DNA from: CAWBRT01 sp963832365
GTDB taxonomy: Bacteria > Acidobacteriota > Terriglobia > Terriglobales > Acidobacteriaceae
Reading direction: 5' to 3'
DNA length: 64,000 bases
Assembly (NCBI GenBank): GCA_963832365.1
Contig: CAWHUL010000025.1
Coordinates: 124,001-188,000 of the forward strand
The translations under genes and the position numbers were made by a program. Of this stretch, positions 46,540 through 55,160 are shown piece by piece (positions within the stretch are counted from its first letter, which is position 1; each line of letters begins with the position of its first letter). The notes beneath the pieces were generated by a model. That model ran no database searches. It was not told where the DNA came from and saw only the letters and a list, made by a program, of their open reading frames with translations.

Positions 46540-47349
46540 TCAGTCGCGTGTGGACGACATAAGCTCATCCAAATGCACTGCGGTTACGCCCGCTACTGCA
46601 CGGGCCACGCGCTCGATTTCCTGAACTTCGCCCAGTCGCGGTATCTTACCCATAAACGTGATCTCTCCTTCAGAGGCCCGCACATCAAGTTCCAGGTCGG
46701 ATGTCCTTGGGTCGAGCACCAGGTCGGCTTTCACGCGACTTGCCAGCACCAGATCGTCCATACGCTTCCGGCTTTCGGCGGTGAACTCGAAACAAGCCTC
46801 ACGCGCCAACCCGGAGATGACGTGGCAGGCCTCCTCGATCGCCATGTGCTCAAGATTGATCACAAGATCGTAAAGGGAGGGATCGCCCCAATTAACGCCG
46901 TATAGAAACTGAGTCCACCTCTGGCGATCCTCATCTGCTTTCTGGAGAAAAGCCGCGGCTTCATCCCTGCCGAACCTGAGCCGATCCTGCGCCATGCGGA
47001 TGCGAAACTCCATCGGTGCGATGATCCGGGTACGCAACACCTTGGGTCCTTCTCTCAGTAACAGGTGGCCCGCGTTCCCGTGGTAGACGGCGTTCCCCGT
47101 CTTGACCTCCTCGGTCAGCGCCGCCTGAATAAGAGTCAGGTACACGTATCGCTTATGGCTGAAGCGCTCAAGGAATCCAGGTGGCTTTTGCAGCGCGTCT
47201 CTCAGAACCTCCTGCGATACCCCGTGCGCGGCGGCCCTCTCGACGATCACTTCCCTATCCACGCAACGATATTCGAGTTTCCAGGCGAGACACTCCGCCA
47301 ATAGCTCGCCCCCGCTGAAGGCCCCGCGAGAAATGGTAATCACACACAT
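46540..47349 (-). CDS. Cytidylate-kinase-like protein fused to a BON domain
   Basis: A 269-residue protein. The P-loop variant ISRGAFSGGELLAECLAWKL (6-25) and the AMP-kinase-like region VYHGNAGHLLLREGPKVLRTRIIAP belong to the cytidylate-kinase-like family. The C-terminal part (about 195-262) matches a BON fold, with VRASEGEITFMGKI and ARAVAGVTAVHLDEL. BON domains often bind membranes or lipids. No direct partner is evident. It is separated from the next minus-strand gene by 119 bases. Confidence 0.8.
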   Translation of the reverse strand: MCVITISRGAFSGGELLAECLAWKLEYRCVDREVIVERAAAHGVSQEVLRDALQKPPGFLERFSHKRYVYLTLIQAALTEEVKTGNAVYHGNAGHLLLREGPKVLRTRIIAPMEFRIRMAQDRLRFGRDEAAAFLQKADEDRQRWTQFLYGVNWGDPSLYDLVINLEHMAIEEACHVISGLAREACFEFTAESRKRMDDLVLASRVKADLVLDPRTSDLELDVRASEGEITFMGKIPRLGEVQEIERVARAVAGVTAVHLDELMSSTRD

Positions 47350-47468
47350 CGAAGACTCCTCCTGGGCTCAACCCGTCTTTACCGTTGATTGCGATTCGCG
47401 TGCAGGCATCCAACCGCCACAGCTTATGTCCCCGATTTTACGCCGGAACCCGGCGTTGCCGGACGCGA

Positions 47469-48458
47469 TCAAGGTCCCATGTCGCTGCTGCGCGCCGAAG
47501 CCCGCTCAGGACCAGCCTGTGAGATCGTGATGCCGCCGTCCTGCGCCAGCACCGGCGCTCCGCCGGAGCCAACCGCTGCCGCCATCGCGCGGTGTGCCGG
47601 CTGAGGCTGCGGCATCGGGCGCGGCTTGGCGGGAATGTGCTTTCTGGCTCCCCCTAAAAGGACAGCAAGAGCGTCGATTCCGAATCCTGCGATAACAGCC
47701 AGGATAACCGCGAGAAGGCCATATCCGTATGGATGTTCGCGCGCGGCATTCGCCATGAACGCAGGGAATCCAACTTCGTTTAACTTCATTGTCATTCCGC
47801 TTTGCCCGACGATTCGGCCATCGCGGCACGCGTAGACTTCCACCTGGTACGAACCTGGTGGAGCTAACTTGGGCCAACCGAATTCCAAAGTGTAGCGAGC
47901 TTCGCCATTTCCGATTTCATCCACGCGAACCCGGTTAGCTATGCGGCGATAGCTGCCGTCCTTCTTCTTCAAATCGATGTAATGGTCGCCAATCGCCTTT
48001 AGAGCTTCCGGGTCACGCAATCCGTGCTCAGTGCGGATACGCATCCGATTCCGGATCGAGAGCTCATCCAGTGCATAGGCATCGATTGCCTGCCGATCCA
48101 GGAAAGTGTGCACATCCTCGGACATGAAACGCAAGAACAACGAAGGCGGGCCAGAAACGTGTACCTTGTCGACATTGACCCAGATCGGGCCGACGCGGTC
48201 TTTCTTGTTGAAGACTTCGTCTTTGGTGGCTCCTCTGAGGACCACCACTACTTTCGAGCCGCTTGGGGCCGTGCCCTCCATCCGTAAACGCACGCTATTA
48301 TAGAAGGCCCCCATCTCGATCGTCTCAGGTGCGATCTTCAGTGTGACCGGCGGGGGTACTTCCGCGGAGGCGTTCAGGCAGCCCGCGGTGGCCAAAACGA
48401 CTGCGAGCGCGGGCAGGAAATGAAACTTGAGGATGGATTGCCGTGGCCTCAATGCCAT
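47469..48458 (-). CDS. TIGR02186/Alph_Pro_TM-like membrane protein
   Basis: A 329-residue protein. A signal-like N-terminus (about 12-32, with LATAGCLNASA, so a possible lipobox Cys) leads to a periplasmic domain with LKIAPETIEMGAFYNSVRLRMEG. One membrane segment at about 243-265 is followed by a Pro-rich cytoplasmic tail. The gene overlaps the TauE gene by 10 bases. Relatives typically accompany sulfite exporters, which fits here. Confidence 0.75.
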   Translation of the reverse strand: MALRPRQSILKFHFLPALAVVLATAGCLNASAEVPPPVTLKIAPETIEMGAFYNSVRLRMEGTAPSGSKVVVVLRGATKDEVFNKKDRVGPIWVNVDKVHVSGPPSLFLRFMSEDVHTFLDRQAIDAYALDELSIRNRMRIRTEHGLRDPEALKAIGDHYIDLKKKDGSYRRIANRVRVDEIGNGEARYTLEFGWPKLAPPGSYQVEVYACRDGRIVGQSGMTMKLNEVGFPAFMANAAREHPYGYGLLAVILAVIAGFGIDALAVLLGGARKHIPAKPRPMPQPQPAHRAMAAAVGSGGAPVLAQDGGITISQAGPERASARSSDMGP

Positions 48459-49483
48459 AAAGATGACCTCACGAAATCACGCACACTGGCCAGTACTGCA
48501 TTTTGATCGGTCGCCTTCAGCATGGCGTGCGCATCGACCCCAGAAAGTGGATTCGATGGCGCCATCACGATTCCGACCGTCATCTTCAGACATACAACAA
48601 GTGCCAAAACGCCCAGCACGATCAGCAACTGCTCGCCCCGCATATGCCGGCTCACGCTGGCACCAATTTGCGCGCCAATCGTTGACCCCGCCGCGATAAG
48701 CAAGGCCAATACCACATCGACGCTGTGGTTGCTGGTAGCCTGCATGAGAGTCACGCCTATACAGGTAAACAGAATCTGAAACAAATCGGTTCCCACCGCC
48801 ACGTGCGCCGGCATGCGCAGCAGGTAAACCATCGCCGGCACCATGATGAAACCGCCGCCGACTCCCATGAGGGCCGTCATGATTCCAACTATGGAACAAA
48901 GGATGAACGGCAGCAGCACTGAGTGGCGCACACCGGACCTTCCGAATTCCATCTGGAAAGGCAGGCGGGCCATGAAGTTAATAAACGGGTGAGGTCCGGC
49001 CTTTTCTATCCTTGACTCCATGACCCCGCGGCGCAGCTTTGCGAGGCTGCTGTAGACCATAAAGCCACCAATACCACCCAGGACCACGACGTACATGATG
49101 CTAATCAGTAAGTCTGCATTCCCGCCCGCCCTTAGTATCTTCACGGCCTGTACGCCGATCGCGGAACCGAACAGGCCGCCGAGCAGGCAGATGCCTCCCA
49201 TCTTGAAATCGACATTATTCAACCGGAAATGAGCAGCCACTCCCGAAGCGGAAGTCGCGACAATTGCATTGGTATCGGAGGCTGCGGCGACAATCGGCGG
49301 GATGCCTATCATCATGAGAATGGGGGTCATGAGAAATCCGCCGCCGACGCCAAGCAGTCCCGACAGAAAGCCGACCACCATGCCGACCGAGACCAGCAGT
49401 CCCATGTTGATCGAAACACCTGCTACCGGCAAGAAAAGAGGGAGAGAAAGCGTCGCGATAGCAGCGATGGTCGAACCGATCAT
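48449..49483 (-). CDS. TauE/SafE-family anion exporter
   Basis: A 344-residue membrane protein with about eight to nine membrane segments. Duplicated half motifs SGLLGVGGGFLMTPILMMIGIP and TALMGVGGGFIMVPAMVYLLRMP are typical. TauE/SafE proteins export sulfite, sulfoacetate or related organic anions. It overlaps the next gene, which may be an accessory protein. A CRP/FNR-like palindrome lies 121 bases upstream. The ribosome site is weak. Confidence 0.87.
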   Translation of the reverse strand: MIGSTIAAIATLSLPLFLPVAGVSINMGLLVSVGMVVGFLSGLLGVGGGFLMTPILMMIGIPPIVAAASDTNAIVATSASGVAAHFRLNNVDFKMGGICLLGGLFGSAIGVQAVKILRAGGNADLLISIMYVVVLGGIGGFMVYSSLAKLRRGVMESRIEKAGPHPFINFMARLPFQMEFGRSGVRHSVLLPFILCSIVGIMTALMGVGGGFIMVPAMVYLLRMPAHVAVGTDLFQILFTCIGVTLMQATSNHSVDVVLALLIAAGSTIGAQIGASVSRHMRGEQLLIVLGVLALVVCLKMTVGIVMAPSNPLSGVDAHAMLKATDQNAVLASVRDFVRSSLWH

Positions 49484-49603
49484 GAAGGGAACCCCGTTTG
49501 GTAACTAACTGGTCAACGATTACCCCATCTGATGCTAGATAACTTGTGATCTCTCGCTTACGCAGAGATGGTTGGAAAAGTCTCATATATTGCGGGACAA
49601 TTA

Positions 49604-49619
49604 TGTGGGCTGAGTCACA
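49604..49619 (-). promoter_or_regulatory. CRP/FNR-like operator upstream of tauE gene
   Basis: TGTGGGCTGAGTCACA matches the CRP pattern TGTGA-N6-TCACA at 9 of 10 positions. It shares the right half GTCAC with the hcp site. A -10 at the class II distance is not obvious. The 395-base gap 49484-49878 contains no gene. Confidence 0.5.
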
Positions 49620-49822
49620 CGGACATAGTGAAGAAGGGCTATTGGGCTGCTGCGTTTTGCAACACCTATTGAAACATCTACGAAATACCCAAAACCATGC
49701 CGGCCAAGTACTGCGAGATTCACCTTGGGGGATGGGGTATATGTTCGCTTCGACCGTGATGCGGGCGGAGAATAAGTGCAGTTTGCACGCAATAGCTCGC
49801 TTCACCCTTCCCCAAACGAACG

Positions 49823-49849
49823 AAGCGGACCGCTGTCAACGGTCCGCTT
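49823..49849 (-). terminator. Terminator of nrfHA
   Basis: AAGCGGACCG (49823-49832) pairs with CGGTCCGCTT (49840-49849), a perfect 10-bp stem. On the minus strand it is followed by CGTTCGTTTG. It starts 30 bases after the nrfA stop. Confidence 0.7.
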
Positions 49850-49878
49850 GGTCCTCTTAATCAATGCGTTTTGGTGGT

Positions 49879-51324
49879 TTACTTTTTGCTTGCAGGCGCC
49901 TTCGGCGACTGGATCGCGGCCTTCAGGGTCGGAGCCGGGCCTTTTAGCTGATCGCGCAGAGCCAACTGGCCGAGACGCGAGAGGTTGAGCGATTCGCCAA
50001 GTACGCGCTGCGCCTCCTGCGGAGCATGGAAGCCAACCGAGTTTTCGGCTTCGATGAAATCAAAGTAGAACTGCGCCTTCCGCTGGAAGTCCCGCGGCTT
50101 GGCAAGTTGCTCGTCGCTGGCGCCGGCTTCTCTCGCCGCCTTGATTTCCTTGATCAGGTCGATCAGCGCATTGAATGCCGTCTCGCGCTCGGTGCGGAAG
50201 CTATCCTGTATCTGTTCGACCCTGCCCTTGAGTTCCTTCTCGTCCCAGCGATGGCAAGTCTGGCACGCCCGGTTGATGTTAAGCAAAGGCGAGCGCACCT
50301 GGTGATCGCTGATCTTCATCCCGCCCTGGCGCATGTAGGGCATGTGGCAATCGGCGCAGGCGACGCCTGAGCGCGCGTGAATGCCCTGGCTCCACAACTC
50401 AAATTCCGGATGTTGTGCTTTGAGAACGTTCGCGCCCGTATCTTTGTGAACAAAGTCCTTGAACCCAGCTTCGTCGTAATAAGCCTGTATGTTTTCGATC
50501 TTCAAGCCCTTTGCCCAGGGGTAAACCAAACGCTTCTGGTCGCCTTTGAAGTAGTACTCGACATGGCACTGGCCGCAGACGAATGACCGCATTTCCTGCC
50601 GCGAGGCATCGCGATTCGGATCGTAGTCCTTGATCCCCTGTGATTCCTTGAGCGCCCGAATGCCTTCGATGAACGCCGGTCGCGTCACGCGCAGTTGCAT
50701 CGTTTTCGGATCGTGGCAGTCGATGCACGCCAACGTATGCTTGGCCAGCTTGCGGGCATCGACGTAGGGCATGCTGTTGATTTTCTCGAAGCCCTTCATA
50801 ATGTCGCCATCGCCGGCCTTTTTCATGACCACGTACATCGAGGCATGGCAGTTCATGCAGGTGCCCGGCTGCTTCACGACCACCTGGCGCTGCGTATAGG
50901 TCTGGTCTTCCAGCGCGTAGTAGTGGCCGCGGCGTTCGCGGTAGTCCTTTGAGAAAGCGTATCCGGCCCACATCGTGACGAAGCGCGGGTCCGGCTCGAT
51001 CTTCGAGCGCGTAGTGTTGGTCCGAGGATCAGTCTCGGTGGGCGTGTGCGGCATGGATTCGCTTCCGCCATACTTCGTGGGCCGCATCTCGGCGGTCTTC
51101 ATGAAGGTTTCATATTCCGCGGGAAAGTTTTTGCCCCAGATCGCAGGATCTTCAGTATCGTCGGTGACTTCCACCACGCGCATGAAGGTATTCCTGGCTT
51201 CCTGCTTGTGTTCAAAGATGCTCACCAGCAGAGCCACCACGCCAATCGTCAGCAACGCGGTGATCGCGACAAGCAGCGTAGTGCGGCGCCCATTGGCGCC
51301 CTGAGCAGAATTATTGATCGTCAT
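49879..51324 (-). CDS. nrfA: Ammonia-forming cytochrome c nitrite reductase NrfA
   Basis: NrfA reduces nitrite to ammonium with six electrons from NrfH, and can reduce NO, hydroxylamine and sulfite. The 481-residue protein has an N-terminal anchor (about 15-37) and five haem motifs, all CxxCH: CMNCH, CIDCH, CGQCH, CADCH and CQTCH. Most NrfA use CxxCK for the active-site haem 1; here it is CMNCH. The active-site strand CGQCHVEYYFKG is normal. The ATG overlaps the nrfH stop (ATGA). Confidence 0.93.
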   Translation of the reverse strand: MTINNSAQGANGRRTTLLVAITALLTIGVVALLVSIFEHKQEARNTFMRVVEVTDDTEDPAIWGKNFPAEYETFMKTAEMRPTKYGGSESMPHTPTETDPRTNTTRSKIEPDPRFVTMWAGYAFSKDYRERRGHYYALEDQTYTQRQVVVKQPGTCMNCHASMYVVMKKAGDGDIMKGFEKINSMPYVDARKLAKHTLACIDCHDPKTMQLRVTRPAFIEGIRALKESQGIKDYDPNRDASRQEMRSFVCGQCHVEYYFKGDQKRLVYPWAKGLKIENIQAYYDEAGFKDFVHKDTGANVLKAQHPEFELWSQGIHARSGVACADCHMPYMRQGGMKISDHQVRSPLLNINRACQTCHRWDEKELKGRVEQIQDSFRTERETAFNALIDLIKEIKAAREAGASDEQLAKPRDFQRKAQFYFDFIEAENSVGFHAPQEAQRVLGESLNLSRLGQLALRDQLKGPAPTLKAAIQSPKAPASKK

Positions 51325-51812
51325 TGTGCGGAGTCCTCGGTCAGACCTTTGAAATTGGAAGCGACGTTCTCGTTGTGCCCGACAGACGCATGACAACGGA
51401 TGCAGGAAGTGCCGTCAGCTCCCGCCGTGGAATCAATGTGCATCGTCAGGTTCGCATGGCATTTGCGGCAGGCCTGCTCGACCACACGATGGCTTCGTGG
51501 TTTGGCCCGGATGTTGTCGGGAAAGCCGCCGAGCGTGAATGCCAGCGAATGGAAGAAGCCGTTCGAAGCTTTGGTGGCGTACTTCGCGACCATGTTATCC
51601 GGCGTGTGGCAATCGTTGCATTTGGCGGCTGAGCGGTGGCTGCCCTTGACCCAGCCGTCGTAATACGTATTCATGACATGGCAGTTGGCGCAAGTGGCAG
51701 GGTTGTTACTGAGATATGAGTAGCCCTTGGCGTAAATGAAAGTGTACGCCATGAGCCCGATCAGCAGACCCAGCATCGGAGCCAGCACGTAGCTCGCTTT
51801 TGGTAGCTTCAT
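51321..51812 (-). CDS. nrfH: Tetrahaem menaquinol dehydrogenase NrfH
   Basis: A 163-residue membrane-anchored cytochrome. One helix (about 8-30) is followed by four CxxCH motifs: CANCH, CNDCH, CRKCH and CIRCH. It passes electrons from menaquinol to NrfA; the MNTYYDGW loop after haem 1 is typical. GGGAGG lies directly before the ATG (51812). Longer frames upstream to 52400 are not supported. Confidence 0.94.
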   Translation of the reverse strand: MKLPKASYVLAPMLGLLIGLMAYTFIYAKGYSYLSNNPATCANCHVMNTYYDGWVKGSHRSAAKCNDCHTPDNMVAKYATKASNGFFHSLAFTLGGFPDNIRAKPRSHRVVEQACRKCHANLTMHIDSTAGADGTSCIRCHASVGHNENVASNFKGLTEDSAQ

Positions 51813-51917
51813 TGCCCTCCCTGAAACGCGCGTGCCCGCCCGGCCTGCGCCTGAGGTATCGTCCTGCAAAACTGTCGAGCGAGACGCTTCATTCTTAAGG
51901 CGGTAATGATAATTTAC

Positions 51918-51933
51918 TGTGACGGCCATCACG
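51918..51933 (-). promoter_or_regulatory. CRP/FNR-like operator upstream of nrfH
   Basis: TGTGACGGCCATCACG: TGTGA and TCACG halves match the CRP consensus at 9 of 10 positions. It is centred 113 bases before the nrfH ATG. AT-rich -10 candidates lie at 51892-51897 and 51906-51911 on the minus strand, so activation and repression are both possible. Confidence 0.5.
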
Positions 51934-51948
51934 TGCTCTTGTAACAAG

Positions 51949-51973
51949 GTGCGCAAATAGCCGCTATTCGCAC
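51949..51973. promoter_or_regulatory. Inverted repeat in nrfH upstream region
   Basis: GTGCG-CA-AATAG (51949-51960) and CTATTCGCAC (51964-51973) are an inverted repeat with two extra bases in one arm. It lies between the CRP/FNR-like site and hcp. It might be an operator or attenuator. Confidence 0.35.
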
Positions 51974-52057
51974 GGTTGGCGTCACAAGGTCCCCGCGCTT
52001 GCCGGAATGGTGAATTCGTCGCCCATGTCGATGAGGTAGCCCTCTCTACGGTAAGAT

Positions 52058-52089
52058 TGTGGGCCACAAGAACCTCCTTGTGACCCACA
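52058..52089 (-). terminator. Hairpin downstream of hcp
   Basis: TGTGGG-C-CACAAG (52058-52070) pairs with CTTGTG-A-CCCACA (52077-52089), 12 pairs and one mismatch, loop of six. It follows the hcp stop by 31 bases on the minus strand. The U-tract is weak (ATCTTACC). Confidence 0.6.
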
Positions 52090-52120
52090 TCCCTTGCAGC
52101 TACACAAATCTTGCCGAACA

Positions 52121-53761
52121 TCAATTTAAGATTGCCGCGAGATCTTCTTGCGGAGTGGTAATGGCCATGATGTTGAACTTCTCCTGTAGAACGCCCAGAA
52201 CGGCAGGCGTGATGAAGGCCGGTAGTGTTGGGCCAATGCGAATGTTGCGGACGCCGAGATGCAGCAGTGTCAAAAGAATCGCGATCGCCTTCTGCTCGTA
52301 CCAGGACAACACAAGCGACAGCGGCAGATCGTTGACGCCGCAGCCAAAGGCGTTCGCGAGGGCACCGGCAATCTGCAGGGCCGAATAGGCATCGTTGCAC
52401 TGCCCAATGTCGAGCAGGCGCGGCAGACCGCCGATCTCACCGAAGTCCAACTTGTTAAAGCGGAACTTGCCACAGGCGAGTGTCAGAATAAGGCAATCTT
52501 TCGGCACGGCTTGCGCAAATTCGGTGTAGTAGTTGCGCCCGGGCCGCGCACCATCGCAGCCGCCGACTAAGAAGAAGTGACGGATCGCGCCGGCCTTCAC
52601 GGCATCGACCACCTTGCCCGCTACGCTCAGCACGGCTTGATGGCCAAAGCCAACCAAAATCTCATCGGCGGGGCCATCCTCCGCGAAGCCGGGAGCGTTC
52701 AGAGCCGCTGCAATCACTGGCGAGAAGTCGTGATTGACGATGTGCTGGACACCGGGCCAGGCAGTCGCACCGGTGGTGAAAATTCTTCCCGTGTATCCCT
52801 TCGGCTCCTGGATGCAATTTGAAGTCATCACGATCGGACCCGGGAAGTCAGCGAACTCCTTTGCCTGGTCCTGCCACGCTCCCCCGTAGTTGCCTGCGAG
52901 ATGCTTATAGGCTTTCAACTTTGGGTAGCCGTGGCCCGGCAGCATTTCGCCGTGCGTGTAAACCTGGATTCCAAGGCCATCCGTCTGCTTCAGAAGGGCG
53001 TGCAGGTCGGCTAAGTCGTGACCCGAGACAACAATTGCCTTCCCCTTGCGGGGATGCACCCGGACACTGGTCGGTTCGGGATGACCGAGCGATTCGGTGT
53101 TGACCTTATCGAGCAATTCCATGACACGGTAGTTCAGCTCTCCCGTGCGGAGCGCCATCGTAACCAGCTCATCGACGGTTGGAGACGGCCAAGTCAGGAA
53201 ATCGAGTATCTCGTGAATTGTCGCGTAAGCGGCGGGGTCGGCACCGCCAAGATTCTTCGCATGTTGTGCGTAGGCAACCACGCCTTTGATGCCGTAGGTG
53301 ATTAATTCCTGGAGATTCGCTATTTCCGGGCCCGCGGCAAGCACCCGCTCGGAGATCAGCGCATGTTTGCCCTGCTTTATCAGCCCCTCGATGGAAGCTG
53401 CCGGGAGCCAAACGGCCGGACCAGCAAGCATTTCCGGCGCAATACCTTTCGTCTGGCAAGCGCGCTCATAAAGACGTCTGGCCTGGTCGCGGACGATTGC
53501 AGTGCGGTTGATGAGAGATGAAAGGCGTTCCGGATCGAAATTGACGTTGGTGAGTGTGGCGAAGAGCGCCTCGACGACAAATGCGTCGATTTCCGGATCG
53601 ACGGCATCTACCTGACGCGCCCGATGGGCGTACATGGAGACGCCTTTGAGCGCGTGTACAAGCAGATCCTGCAGGGTCGCCGTGGTGTCGTCTTTGCCGC
53701 AGACGCCGATTTCTACGCAGCCTTGGCCGCGAAAGGATTGTTCACACTGGTAACAGAACAT
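52121..53761 (-). CDS. hcp: Hydroxylamine reductase / hybrid cluster protein
   Basis: A 546-residue Hcp. The N-terminal Cys3, Cys6, Cys15 and Cys21 (C-X2-C-X8-C-X5-C) fit a [4Fe-4S] cluster type. The hybrid-cluster ligands lie in HGEMLPGHGYP, TSNCIQEPKGY, GGCDGARPGRNYY and DIGQCNDAYS. Hcp acts as NO reductase or S-nitrosylase in E. coli and can reduce hydroxylamine. No hcr reductase gene is nearby. It is controlled from a promoter with a CRP/FNR-type site. Confidence 0.95.
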   Translation of the reverse strand: MFCYQCEQSFRGQGCVEIGVCGKDDTTATLQDLLVHALKGVSMYAHRARQVDAVDPEIDAFVVEALFATLTNVNFDPERLSSLINRTAIVRDQARRLYERACQTKGIAPEMLAGPAVWLPAASIEGLIKQGKHALISERVLAAGPEIANLQELITYGIKGVVAYAQHAKNLGGADPAAYATIHEILDFLTWPSPTVDELVTMALRTGELNYRVMELLDKVNTESLGHPEPTSVRVHPRKGKAIVVSGHDLADLHALLKQTDGLGIQVYTHGEMLPGHGYPKLKAYKHLAGNYGGAWQDQAKEFADFPGPIVMTSNCIQEPKGYTGRIFTTGATAWPGVQHIVNHDFSPVIAAALNAPGFAEDGPADEILVGFGHQAVLSVAGKVVDAVKAGAIRHFFLVGGCDGARPGRNYYTEFAQAVPKDCLILTLACGKFRFNKLDFGEIGGLPRLLDIGQCNDAYSALQIAGALANAFGCGVNDLPLSLVLSWYEQKAIAILLTLLHLGVRNIRIGPTLPAFITPAVLGVLQEKFNIMAITTPQEDLAAILN

Positions 53762-53791
53762 GTGGTCGATTAGCCTCGTTCCGATTTGAAT

Positions 53792-53840
53792 TAAGCTGAG
53801 GATATGGCTTCGCCTTATTGCTGGGAATGACTTAAGTCAC
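53792..53840 (-). promoter_or_regulatory. hcp promoter with CRP/FNR-type site at -41.5
   Basis: ATGACTTAAGTCAC (53827-53840) contains the perfect palindrome TGACTTAAGTCA. It resembles TTGAC-N4-GTCAA of FNR/DNR proteins at 8 of 10 positions. On the minus strand CATATC lies at 53806-53801, 30 bases from the centre, exactly the class II spacing for a site at -41.5. Transcription would begin near 53792, 31 bases before the ATG. Confidence 0.6.
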
Positions 53841-53841
53841 G

Positions 53842-54263
53842 AGATTTGTTCTGGCGGAGTTTGGGCTGGCCAAGTCGACTCATGACTGGCGCTCGCTGTT
53901 ATCACACTGGTAACCTATTTTGAGTGTTTTTCAGCGGAAAAGCGCTGCTTAAACGTGCTTAAAATGCCTTAAGAACACGTTTGTCTATGTCCGATAATGA
54001 GCAACGCCGAATCCGGCTGAAAAGTCATTTAGAATCAATGTGTTTATGCTTGCGTTTTTCACGGTACTTCGTGACGCGCCGGGACCCTGCGCAGAAATTC
54101 GATTGATTGACTTGGCAAACGGCACCCAGCGTGCCAGAGTAGTTTCCATCCGACTCATTCCATGCGACGGATCGATTTCATCACGCTGAAGTTGTTCAGT
54201 ACGATTGAGCCTCAATTTCGTCCCTGAACGCTGCGCTAATTCTAAAGTCCGCTCTGATCGGGA
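53842..54263. other. Intergenic region between hcp and the CitE-like gene
   Basis: About 420 bases without a convincing gene on either strand. It must hold the promoter of the plus-strand CitE-like operon, but I could not identify one. Composition is more AT-rich than its neighbours around 53900-54060. Confidence 0.4.
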
Positions 54264-55124
54264 ATGCGGGTAACTATGCGAACGATGCTCTTTGCGCCTG
54301 GCGACCAAGAGAAGATGCTGCTGAAATCCCCGGCGTCCGGGGCCGACGCGGTGATTTGGGACCTGGAGGATGCCGTCGCGCCGGCGGCAAAGCAAACGGC
54401 GAGGGACACGATCACCAAGGCGTTACAGAACCTACCTTCGGTGCATGTGCCCATCTATATTCGCGTCAACAGCTCGAGCACGAACCTGTTGGATGCCGAT
54501 CTGGACGGCGTTCTGCAGCGAGGAGTGAACGGAATTCTGTTTCCCAAGGCAGAGTCGTCCACACAGATCAAGGAACTAGACAGCAGGTTGAGCCGGATTG
54601 AGAAGCAGAGAGGACTAGAGGAAGGAAGCGTGAGGGTCCAGTGCCTGTTGGAGACGTGCCTTGGCGTGATTCACGCGTATGAGATTGCCGGCGCTTCTCC
54701 CAGGGTTGAAGCAGTGTGTTTTGGCGCGGAGGATTTCACGCTGGACTTGGGCGCCCCACGCACCAGAGACGGTGTTGAGTCCGCCTACCCAAGGGCCGCG
54801 ATTGCAGTGGCCGCAGGCGCGGCAAAGGTCTTCGCCATCGATGCGGTCTATTCGGACTTAAACGACGAAGAGGGTTTAGTGAATGAATGTCGCATGGTGC
54901 GGCAATTAGGGTACAGGGGCAAGTTCGCCATACACCCCAAGCAGTTGGATGTGATCAATCGCGAGTTTTCTCCATCGGAAAGCGAGTTGGCGTTTGCGGT
55001 CAAAATCGTAGAGGCATTCAATAGGCCCGAGAATGCAAACGCGGGCGTGATTACTGTCGATGGAAAGATGATCGATGCTCCCATTTTGCAGCGGGCCAGA
55101 CTATTGCTCAGCTTTAATCGTTAG
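54264..55124 (+). CDS. CitE-like lyase (HpcH/HpaI family)
   Basis: A 286-residue TIM-barrel protein with the CitE motifs FAPGDQEKMLLKS, VIWDLEDAVAPAAK, IYIRVNS, GILFPKAES, CLLETCLGVIHAYEIA (metal Glu), FGAEDFTLDLG and GKFAIHPKQLDVIN. The CitE family cleaves citryl-, citramalyl- or malyl-CoA into acetyl-CoA plus a keto acid. CitD and CitF are absent, so a citrate lyase complex is unlikely. The start at 54264 or 54276 is uncertain. Confidence 0.86.
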   Translation: MRVTMRTMLFAPGDQEKMLLKSPASGADAVIWDLEDAVAPAAKQTARDTITKALQNLPSVHVPIYIRVNSSSTNLLDADLDGVLQRGVNGILFPKAESSTQIKELDSRLSRIEKQRGLEEGSVRVQCLLETCLGVIHAYEIAGASPRVEAVCFGAEDFTLDLGAPRTRDGVESAYPRAAIAVAAGAAKVFAIDAVYSDLNDEEGLVNECRMVRQLGYRGKFAIHPKQLDVINREFSPSESELAFAVKIVEAFNRPENANAGVITVDGKMIDAPILQRARLLLSFNR

Positions 55125-55160
55125 GGATAGCGTCCAAGAAGTTCGCGCAATAACTTTTGA

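Noticed and set aside
51813..52400. Upstream extension of nrfH
   Set aside because: The extra 196 codons overlap hcp and lack any NrfH-like sequence; ATG 51812 has a strong ribosome site.
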